Source: Gemmatimonadota bacterium
Lineage (GTDB): Bacteria; Gemmatimonadota; Gemmatimonadetes; Gemmatimonadales; GWC2-71-9
Reading direction: 5' to 3'
Length of the DNA: 20,241 bases
Assembly (NCBI GenBank): GCA_003222235.1
Contig: QHVD01000280.1
Coordinates: 1-20,241, forward strand
Part shown: in pieces, positions 13,857 to 20,241 of the stretch
Position numbering within the stretch: the stretch's first letter is position 1
How the letters are laid out: every line of letters begins with the position of its first letter
Made by a program: the position numbers and the translations under genes
Notes under the pieces: generated by a model
Database searches by the model: none
Seen by the model: only the letters and a program-made list of their open reading frames with translations
Told to the model about the DNA's origin: nothing

Positions 13857-14691
13857 TGGTCTCGAGGATTGCCTTTTGGTGCGCGTCGCCGAGCGGCAGC
13901 GCGAGAAACTGGTCGATGTTCTGCCTCATGTCCTTCACACCCGGGCTGGGCCAGTCGGTTCCCCACAGCACCCGGTCGCCGACCTCCGCGAGACGCGGAA
14001 AGTACTCCAACAGACGGGCAGGCGGTATCCCGGAGACGTCGAGCCAGACGTTCGCGTGGCGGCGCAGGACGAAAAACGCCTCCGCCATGTAGAGCGGGCG
14101 GCCGCCATGCGCCATCACGATGCGCAGCGCCGGGAAGTCGATCGCCACGTCGTCGAGCTCCATCGGGTTGCCGTACTTGGAGCGCGCGCCGGGGAAGATG
14201 CTGGTCCCCGTATGAATCATCACGGGGAGCCCGCGCTCCTCGCAGCGCCGATAGATCGCGCCGAGGGCGTCCAGGCCGTCGGTGTAGGCGTTGGCGGGAA
14301 ACACCTGATGCGGCGGGTGGATCTTGACCAGCCGGATCCCGAGGTCTACCAGCCGGTCCACGTCCCCGGCGGGATCTCTCGTGAACCGCGGATGCACCCC
14401 GCCGTAGGGGAGCAGGCGCTCTGGGTTCGCGCGCGCGTAGTTCGCGGCGAAGGTGTTGGTGGCGTCGGTGAATCCCATCACGTCGGGCGACGGGTAGTTC
14501 ACGAGCCCGACGCGCCACACGCCGGCGCGATCCATCGCCTCGAGCAGCGTCGGCGGGTCGTCCATCAGCCGCACCAGGAAGTCCCGGTGCGCTTCCTGAC
14601 CGCGCCACAGTACCTCCAGCACGTGCGGCTTGAGCTCGCGCCAGGGCTGGACGTGGATGTGGACGTCGGTGATGCGGAGCGGCTGGTCCAG
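13825..14691 (-). CDS. Amidohydrolase_2 family metal-dependent hydrolase, probable CTG start
   Basis: The frame encodes a TIM-barrel amidohydrolase of the ACMSD-like type: ITDVHIHVQPW (HxH, residues 11 and 13), MIHTG, MAHGG and WGTDWPSPG carry the metal and catalytic residues. Starting at the first standard codon (GTG 14622) would remove the HxH motif and the first strand. No ATG, GTG or TTG lies between the upstream in-frame stop and the motif. CTG at 14691 is preceded by AGGGAG at 7-8 nt, so it is the best start and gives 288 residues. No signal peptide is seen, so it is cytoplasmic. Members hydrolyse or decarboxylate small carboxylic acids, amides or lactones; the substrate here is unknown. 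It begins 16 nt after the chitinase-like gene. Confidence 0.85.
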   Translation of the reverse strand: MDQPLRITDVHIHVQPWRELKPHVLEVLWRGQEAHRDFLVRLMDDPPTLLEAMDRAGVWRVGLVNYPSPDVMGFTDATNTFAANYARANPERLLPYGGVHPRFTRDPAGDVDRLVDLGIRLVKIHPPHQVFPANAYTDGLDALGAIYRRCEERGLPVMIHTGTSIFPGARSKYGNPMELDDVAIDFPALRIVMAHGGRPLYMAEAFFVLRRHANVWLDVSGIPPARLLEYFPRLAEVGDRVLWGTDWPSPGVKDMRQNIDQFLALPLGDAHQKAILETNALALFPAAR

Positions 14692-14707
14692 AGAGCGATC
14701 TCCCTCG

Positions 14708-15904
14708 TCAGTTCATCCGCAAGACTCGATGGATGGCGCCGAGCAGCGTGCCGTCGTCACCCCCGAGTTCCCAGAACATGACTCCACCCAGTCCGTGTTC
14801 CCGCACATACTCGGCCTTGAGCCTGACCGACTGGGAATCATCATAGCTGATCCAAACCTGCGTCTCGGCATTGTATAGCCAGGGGCTCTTCGCCTCCGGG
14901 TGCCAGTGTCGCCGGAACCCGTGCCGCTCCGGCTCCTTGCTCATGAGCACCCGATAGTCGATCCCGCCGGTGCCCCACTCCCCGGCCCCTGAGTACTCGG
15001 CCTTCTGGAACAAGCCGTCGCGCCCGGCCGCTACACCGGCGTACCCGCGACCGTAGAACGGAATCCCCACCACGAGCCGCGTTGCCGGAACGCCGGCCTC
15101 GAGAAAGAGGCGCATCGATGCGTCGACATTGAGCTCGGGCGTGGGGTCTCCAGCGACCGCGTACAGCGGCGCGTTGAAGTGGGCGATCGTATCGACCGAG
15201 TGGTAGTCGTACGTCATTACGTTGATCCAATCGAGGTGGCGCCACAGATCGGCGAGCTCGAGGTTGGCGATCTCCCACGGCCGTGCGGACGCGGCGATCG
15301 TGAGGTCATAGCGGCGTCCCTCCCGCTCGCCCAGCGCGTCCAGTTGATCCCGGAACTCGGCCATGAGCAACGTATAGTTGCGCTTGTCCTCGGCTCGGTA
15401 CTTGTTCTCCGGCAATCCGCCCGCTACGGGAAACTCCCAGTCGACGTCGATCCCGTCGAGCACGCCCGGGAATCGATTGAAGAAGCAGTCGATCGTCGAT
15501 CGCACGAGCTCGTGCCGCGCTGCCGGCGTCGCCGCCGCGTCCGAGAAGTACCTGGACCCGCCCCAACCCCCCAGCGAGATCAGTGTGCGCAAGTGCGGGA
15601 ACCGCCGCTTCAGCAGTCGGAGCTCTGTGAAGTTGGCGCTGTCCAGGCCGGAGTCGCCCAGCGCGGACCGTCCGTCCGCCGCGACGTGCCCAAAGGCGTA
15701 GAACACGTGAGTCAGCTGATCCGCCGGGATATCCGCGATGCGCAGCCCCTTGCTCCGCACACCCCACGAAGCGACATAAGCGGCGACGCGCAACCCGGGC
15801 GCCGGGACGGGGGCGGGCGCCGATTGGGCGCAGCCCCACAGCAGGGCCAAGGCGCCGAGCCGCCGCGCACACCGGGCCCGGCCAAACTGCGCCGGGCCCG
15901 TCAC
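14708..15904 (-). CDS. Glycoside hydrolase family 18 (chitinase-like) lipoprotein
   Basis: The GTG start at 15904 (22 nt after the SusD stop) gives 398 residues. An N-terminal lipoprotein-type signal has its Cys at about residue 25 (LALLWGC). The GH18 barrel follows: SLGGWGG (about 110), catalytic DGIDVDWE with acid Glu at about 157, MTYDYH, and VMFWELGGDD near the end. GH18 enzymes cleave beta-1,4-GlcNAc linkages in chitin or N-glycans by substrate-assisted catalysis. It sits behind the SusC/SusD genes, so it probably acts at the cell surface or periplasm as the locus's glycanase. The frame stays open upstream across the SusD end without homology, so a longer start is not supported. GAGG 4 nt before the GTG is close but usable. 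Chitin versus another GlcNAc glycan cannot be decided. Confidence 0.9.
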   Translation of the reverse strand: MTGPAQFGRARCARRLGALALLWGCAQSAPAPVPAPGLRVAAYVASWGVRSKGLRIADIPADQLTHVFYAFGHVAADGRSALGDSGLDSANFTELRLLKRRFPHLRTLISLGGWGGSRYFSDAAATPAARHELVRSTIDCFFNRFPGVLDGIDVDWEFPVAGGLPENKYRAEDKRNYTLLMAEFRDQLDALGEREGRRYDLTIAASARPWEIANLELADLWRHLDWINVMTYDYHSVDTIAHFNAPLYAVAGDPTPELNVDASMRLFLEAGVPATRLVVGIPFYGRGYAGVAAGRDGLFQKAEYSGAGEWGTGGIDYRVLMSKEPERHGFRRHWHPEAKSPWLYNAETQVWISYDDSQSVRLKAEYVREHGLGGVMFWELGGDDGTLLGAIHRVLRMN

Positions 15905-15926
15905 CTGAGCCTCGAGCCCACTGTCC

Positions 15927-17246
15927 TTAAAAGTTCGGGTTTGTGTTGGTCTCGCTCTGAGCCAGTGGCCAGCACTCGACGCTCCCGTAGCGCCACGGCG
16001 GTGTGGCCGCCGGAGGCTGCCCGTTACGATCGAAGCCGTACCCCCCGATGGGGCCCGTCGGCCAAAGATCGACGCCATGGTATTTCTTGTAGCGGATCAG
16101 GTCCGGCATCCGGTAGCCCGCGAAGAAGAAGTCCAACTTGCGCTGGTCCTGCAGTTCGGCCGCGAGGGCGTCGGTCGTCGCGGGGCCCGCGTACGCTGCG
16201 TGCCCCCCGACCGTGCGCCTTTCGTCGATGAAGGCTTGCACTTGCGCGGGCGTCCAGCCCCCCGTCCCGCCGTACAGGCTCGCTTCAGCGATGATGTAGC
16301 GAGCCTCGAGGCCGGAGGCGAACCGCGTGCTCGCGCGACCCGCGATCGTGTCCTTGTTCCCCGATGTCCAGGTACTGAAGGAGTACGGAGTGTACGGGAA
16401 ATATCCGCGACGCGCCTCAGGGTGTGGGCTGAACAGCGGCTGAGTGCTGTCCGTCAGAAAGGGAACCCGCAGATCACGCTTGGTCGCCCACTCGCTCGGG
16501 TCCAGCGCCGTATTGAACTCGAGCGCGGTGGTTCGATGGAACAGATTGTACTTGTTCACCCAGTCGCCGAAGTTATCGCTATCGACGAAGCGGACCCATG
16601 CCTCGAACGCCGGATCCACCTTGCCGGCGTATTCGATCGCGTGGTCCAGATCGTTCTTGTTCAGGTACGAGCGGGCGATACCCACGTTCGCGAGGTTCGT
16701 GAGGTAGCTGTTCCCGCCGGCGCGCTGCACCGCTTCCTGGAAGATCGCGATCGCCGAGTCGTAAGCCACGGCGGGCTCGAGCGCGGGTCCGCCGTTGAGC
16801 ACGACCTGGCACAGGTAATCCGCGAGCAGCACGGTGCTGTAGCCGGCGTAGTTCAACGCGTGAGCGATCGCAGTGTCGGGGGCTTGGATCCCCTTCAGCT
16901 GCTGCACGCTCCGCACCCCGGTGACACGGGCTCGCTGCATCCAATCGTACCCAAAGCCGCAATTGTCGTGCGGGCACCCTTCCGCCGTGAGGTCCCGCTC
17001 GTCGTACTCGTTCCACGGGGTCCAGACGTGGGCGAAGATCGCCTCGTCGCCAGAGGAGGCGCCGCTGTGCGCGACCCAGTTGAAGGCGACGTGGTAGTCG
17101 CCCTCGGCCGCCGCCACCAAGGCGCCGACGAGTTTCTGCTGCTTGACCTGCTCGTCGGTGATGAGGCCGCGTTGCTCTACGTTGAGCAGGTCACTGCACG
17201 CCGCAAGGCCGATCGCCAGCCCACCAACCGCCGTCGTCCAGTTCAT
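15927..17246 (-). CDS. SusD/RagB-like nutrient-binding outer-membrane lipoprotein
   Basis: The ATG at 17246 follows GGGAG at 5-6 nt; an ATG five codons upstream has no spaced ribosome site. The 439-residue product has a lipobox LAAC with Cys17 (GLAAC). Helical repeats follow, with ARSYLNKNDLDHAIEYA, and a C-terminal RKLDFFFAGYRMPDLIRYKK stretch typical of SusD-like proteins. SusD lids the SusC pore and captures oligosaccharides at the cell surface. It is 37 nt downstream of the SusC gene and 22 nt upstream of the GH18 gene, so all three are probably co-transcribed. Identity is clear as a class; glycan specificity cannot be read. Confidence 0.93.
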   Translation of the reverse strand: MNWTTAVGGLAIGLAACSDLLNVEQRGLITDEQVKQQKLVGALVAAAEGDYHVAFNWVAHSGASSGDEAIFAHVWTPWNEYDERDLTAEGCPHDNCGFGYDWMQRARVTGVRSVQQLKGIQAPDTAIAHALNYAGYSTVLLADYLCQVVLNGGPALEPAVAYDSAIAIFQEAVQRAGGNSYLTNLANVGIARSYLNKNDLDHAIEYAGKVDPAFEAWVRFVDSDNFGDWVNKYNLFHRTTALEFNTALDPSEWATKRDLRVPFLTDSTQPLFSPHPEARRGYFPYTPYSFSTWTSGNKDTIAGRASTRFASGLEARYIIAEASLYGGTGGWTPAQVQAFIDERRTVGGHAAYAGPATTDALAAELQDQRKLDFFFAGYRMPDLIRYKKYHGVDLWPTGPIGGYGFDRNGQPPAATPPWRYGSVECWPLAQSETNTNPNF

Positions 17247-17283
17247 TGTTGCTCCCGCCATCCTTTCCGAGTTCCCGATCGGC

Positions 17284-17697
17284 TCAGAAGCTCACGTCGA
17301 CGGCCATCGTCAAGCGACGCAGCATCGGCAGCGTGAAGTAATCCGCGCGCACCCACCCGAACGTCCCTCCATCCGCGCTGGTCGTGTTGATCCCGTTGAA
17401 CGTCACCTCCGGATCGAGCCCTTTGTACCACGGCTTCCACAGAAAGCCGAGATTGTGCGCGGCAAGCGTGACCGCCACCCGGTCCGCCCGGAACCGCGAG
17501 CTCCACTCGGTGGGGAGTGTGTACGTCAGCGAGACCTCGCGGATCTTGATGAAGTCCGCGCGCTGCGTGTAGAGGGCATCGTTGGCCGTGAGGTTCGCCT
17601 GCAGCATCGCCTTCCGCTCCGCAGACACGTTGGGGTCGTTGACTTCCGCGCAGGTTCCGGACGTGCAGCGCCGCCAGTCGGTCTGGTTGAGCAGGTA
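17284..17697 (-). pseudogene. C-terminal continuation of the SusC-like transporter after an in-frame TAA
   Basis: After the TAA at 17698-17700 the same frame continues without a second stop for 137 codons to TGA (17284). It encodes typical SusC C-terminal barrel: YLLNQTDWRRC, then ADFIKIREVSLTYTLP, and the final FTLPMLRRLTMAVDVSF with a terminal Phe. This is the missing end of the upstream open frame. A one-base change in a single codon would reunite them. On its own it has no start or function. The TAA may be a real nonsense mutation or a sequence error. Confidence 0.85.
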
Positions 17698-20241
17698 TTA
17701 GCCGCCTTTGTAGTCGAGCAGCGTGTACAGCTGCAGCTTCCCGACAATCGTGAAGCTATTGCTCAGCGACCCCTCCCGCGTCGGCAGCGAGGGTCCGAGG
17801 AAGCGCGCCGGGCCCGCTGCGTAGCTCCCCGTCCCGTCCGGCACCGGATCGTGCACCCAGTAGCCCGCGAGCGGATAGCCCGCCACGGTTCGCTGATTTT
17901 GCGTCGTGAGCCCGTAGGAGATGTAAGGTGCGCTGTAGCCGAAGTGCACCAGTCTGTTCCTGTTCCCGGAGAAGCCGAGCCGGGCGTCCCAGGTAACGAG
18001 CCGGCCACGAATTGGCGTCCCCAGGATGCTCAGCTCGATGCCCTTGTTGTTGATCTCGCCCACGTTCTGCAACTGGGTGACGCCCGAGCCGCCTACGACC
18101 GACGGAATCAGGGGCACGCGCATCAAGGCGTCCTTGGTCGTCTTGTCGTAGTAGGTCAACTCGACGCCCAGCCGATTACCGAGGAGCGCCGCATCGAACC
18201 CGGCCTCGATCTCGCTCCCGCGCTCCGGCTTCAGGCTCGGGTTCCCCACGGTGCTCAACCGCAGGGCCGATATGACCTGGCCGGTCACGTCGTCCACGGT
18301 CTGCACGAACTGGTAAGTCGTGTCCTTCGCAAACGGGTCGGGCGCGTTGCCCGCCTGGCCCCACGCCAGCCGCACCTTCAGGTTGTCGAGCCAGGTGAGC
18401 CTCTGCAGGAACCGCTCTTCGGAAACCACGTAGGCCGCCGAGAGCTTCGGGTAGTACAGCTGGTTGATGTTCGAGCCGAACACCGAGCTGTTGTCCTCGC
18501 GCACCGCGCCGGTTACGTACAGGCGGTCCCGCCACGCCACCTGTTCCTGGACGAAGAACCCGAGCGACTTGACCTGGGCGAACTCGTCCCACGAGCTGCG
18601 CGTGCTCGCCGAAGCGACGTTCTTCACCGCGGTGCTCGCGAAACCGGTGCCCTGAGCGATCGTGTTCTGGTACTCCTTGTTCGTGTACTGCATGCCGAAG
18701 CTGAACGTGGAGGGCAACCGCCCGAAGGGCAGGCGGTGGTCGATCGTGCCCGCGTAGTCGAGGGTATATACGTCGCTGCGCGGTGCGCCCTGGGTCATCT
18801 GCCCCAGTGACACGGGGTCGAACAGCCCCTGCGGTGGCACGTAGCGGTTCGCCTGCTGAGCGGTGATGTCACCACCCACCGTCAGTCGGTGCCTGAACCA
18901 GCTCGCCGGCCGGTACGCCAGCGTGGTCCCGAGCGTCACGCGGTCACCTTCCAGCCGATTGTCGTACTGCTCGAACAGCGCCGGGTCTCCGTACGGGTGG
19001 CTCGAGGGCTGCCCAGGCTGCGGAGCGCGCCCCGGCTCGTAGTCCCACGCGGCGTCGAGCACGGTCGGGCCGTTGTCCGTCATTGGAAAGGCAGTCTTGG
19101 TCCGCACGTACGCGAGGTTCACGCCGAAATCGACCTTGTCGGACGGATAGAAAGCGAAGTTGGCACGGGTGCCGGTGCGCTGGTCGAGACTGTTCGTGAA
19201 GACGCCCTCCTCCCGATCGTCGTCCAGCGCCGCGTAGAACGAGTACGCCCGCCCGCCGCCGCGTACCGACAGCGAGCTGTTGCGCAGAAGGCCGTCCCGG
19301 AGCGCGTCGTCGAGAAAGGTGGCCGAGATCATGGTTCCAGGCGCCAGACCCTGGCACCCAGGCCATGTGGCCGGGTCCGCCAGCCGGACGGCATCGCACG
19401 TCGTGTAGCTCGTCCGGCGATCGAGCCCCCACGCGGTCTGGCCCAGCCGCACTCTCGCGTCCCACTGAAGCTTCTGGTCGCCGGCGCGGCCCTTTTTCGT
19501 GATGATCTGGATCACGCCGTTCGCGGCGTCGGCGCCGTACAACGTCGCCGCTGCGGGACCCTTGGCCACCTCGACGGACTCGATGTCATCGGGGTTGATC
19601 GCGTCCAGCGCGGACGCGGTCTGGCCCCCGCCCACCGCCATGCCCTGACTCGGCTGCTGGTAGTTGTTGCGAAAGGTCCCCCCCGGGCTCGAATTGACAC
19701 GCACGCCGTCCACGTAGATCACGGGCTCGAGGGAGGCGGCGTTGAGCGAGTTGACGCCCCGAACGCGGATGTTGCCCGCCGCCCCCGGCGTTCCGCTGCT
19801 TTGGAGCACGGTGACCCCGGGGGCTTTGGCTTGCAGCAGCTCGGCCACGTTCAGATTCACGACCTTTTCCCTGAGGTCGGCGGCATTGATGGTCGTGATC
19901 GCGTTGCCCAGCGTCCGCTTCGTCGCCCCACCCGCGGTGCCCGTCACGATCTGCTCGTCGAGCAGGATCGGTCGGAAGGCGAGCGCGAAGTCCACGTGAG
20001 CCGTATCGCCGTCCGCGACGGACACGGTCTGCTCGGCGATGGCGAACCCGATCATCCGGGCGCGGACCGTGTGGGGGCCGGCGGGGACGTTCACCATCAC
20101 GTAGTGACCGCCGGCATCCGTGACCGCCCCGAGCGCGGTGCCGGGGATGGTCAGCTGCGCGGGGCTCAAGGGGACTTCCGAGCCGGCCTCGACAACTCTC
20201 CCTCGAATCGTCCCCGTTCCCTGAGCGCGCAATGGCGCGGC
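17698..20241 (-). CDS. SusC/RagA-like TonB-dependent outer-membrane transporter (5' end off window, premature stop)
   Basis: The frame enters from the right edge (the residues before GTGTIRGRV look like the end of a signal peptide, ending LRAQ). It runs 847 codons to a TAA. A carboxypeptidase-regulatory-like domain (about 1-90) is followed by the TonB plug with NIRVRGVNSLN, then VIYVDGVRV, IESVEVAKGPAAATLYG and VIQIITKKG. The beta-barrel then stops in DYKGG-TAA. The usual SusC chain continues past this point, and that continuation is present in the same frame to 17284. SusC proteins import oligosaccharides using TonB energy with a SusD lid. The SusD and GH18 genes follow immediately. The true start lies outside the window. 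Confidence 0.92.
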   Translation of the reverse strand, partial: AAPLRAQGTGTIRGRVVEAGSEVPLSPAQLTIPGTALGAVTDAGGHYVMVNVPAGPHTVRARMIGFAIAEQTVSVADGDTAHVDFALAFRPILLDEQIVTGTAGGATKRTLGNAITTINAADLREKVVNLNVAELLQAKAPGVTVLQSSGTPGAAGNIRVRGVNSLNAASLEPVIYVDGVRVNSSPGGTFRNNYQQPSQGMAVGGGQTASALDAINPDDIESVEVAKGPAAATLYGADAANGVIQIITKKGRAGDQKLQWDARVRLGQTAWGLDRRTSYTTCDAVRLADPATWPGCQGLAPGTMISATFLDDALRDGLLRNSSLSVRGGGRAYSFYAALDDDREEGVFTNSLDQRTGTRANFAFYPSDKVDFGVNLAYVRTKTAFPMTDNGPTVLDAAWDYEPGRAPQPGQPSSHPYGDPALFEQYDNRLEGDRVTLGTTLAYRPASWFRHRLTVGGDITAQQANRYVPPQGLFDPVSLGQMTQGAPRSDVYTLDYAGTIDHRLPFGRLPSTFSFGMQYTNKEYQNTIAQGTGFASTAVKNVASASTRSSWDEFAQVKSLGFFVQEQVAWRDRLYVTGAVREDNSSVFGSNINQLYYPKLSAAYVVSEERFLQRLTWLDNLKVRLAWGQAGNAPDPFAKDTTYQFVQTVDDVTGQVISALRLSTVGNPSLKPERGSEIEAGFDAALLGNRLGVELTYYDKTTKDALMRVPLIPSVVGGSGVTQLQNVGEINNKGIELSILGTPIRGRLVTWDARLGFSGNRNRLVHFGYSAPYISYGLTTQNQRTVAGYPLAGYWVHDPVPDGTGSYAAGPARFLGPSLPTREGSLSNSFTIVGKLQLYTLLDYKGG

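Noticed and set aside
15905..16078. Longer start for the GH18 gene inside the SusD gene
   Set aside because: The residues lack homology and the lipoprotein signal begins only after GTG 15904.
17698..17700. Programmed readthrough or amino-acid recoding at the SusC TAA
   Set aside because: TAA is not the codon used for selenocysteine (UGA) or pyrrolysine (UAG), and no specific readthrough context is seen. Mutation or sequence error is simpler.

Overview
The window is high-GC bacterial DNA. It combines SusC/SusD outer-membrane uptake proteins, many secreted or lipoprotein hydrolases with signal peptides ending in 'AQ', and GTG/TTG starts. This fits a Gemmatimonadota-type soil bacterium, or a similar high-GC relative of the Bacteroidota group. 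The assignment is inference; no rRNA is present to test it.

Layout. Left part, plus strand: the 3' end of ppc (phosphoenolpyruvate carboxylase), then an acyl-CoA dehydrogenase. The dehydrogenase converges on a minus-strand secreted prolyl oligopeptidase, and the two stop codons share one CTAG. Divergent from the peptidase are an RNase E/G gene with a good sigma-70-type promoter and structured leader, then rplU (L21) and rpmA (L27). rplU as written is frameshifted by a 32-bp imperfect tandem duplication. Next comes a minus-strand four-helix-bundle (23S rRNA intervening-sequence family) gene of lower GC, enclosed by 42-bp inverted repeats made of GGCGGTAGAGG units.

From about 6.8 kb to the right edge everything is on the minus strand and tightly packed, so read it right to left. 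A SusC-type TonB-dependent transporter comes first (5' end outside the window, one in-frame TAA near its C-terminus), then a SusD-like lipoprotein, a GH18 chitinase-like lipoprotein, an amidohydrolase_2 enzyme that apparently starts at CTG, and a secreted beta-rich protein of unknown function. After a 148-nt gap filled with four palindromic hairpins come an active M16 metallopeptidase, its inactive M16 partner fused to a copy of the unknown domain, an active imidazolonepropionase-like amidohydrolase lipoprotein, and an amidohydrolase paralog whose metal-binding HSH is replaced by GGQ.

How they work together (inference). The SusC/SusD/GH18 genes look like a glycan (chitin-type) capture and degradation locus. 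The M16 pair and amidohydrolase pair look like an envelope peptide/amide-processing operon. In both pairs one catalytic and one catalytically dead paralog are translationally coupled. No tRNA, rRNA, CRISPR array, transposase or integrase was seen. No gap between genes exceeds 300 bases. The most unusual features are the recurrent GGCGG-rich inverted repeats at gene ends, one pair enclosing the four-helix-bundle gene, and the branched palindromic element upstream of the M16 pair.
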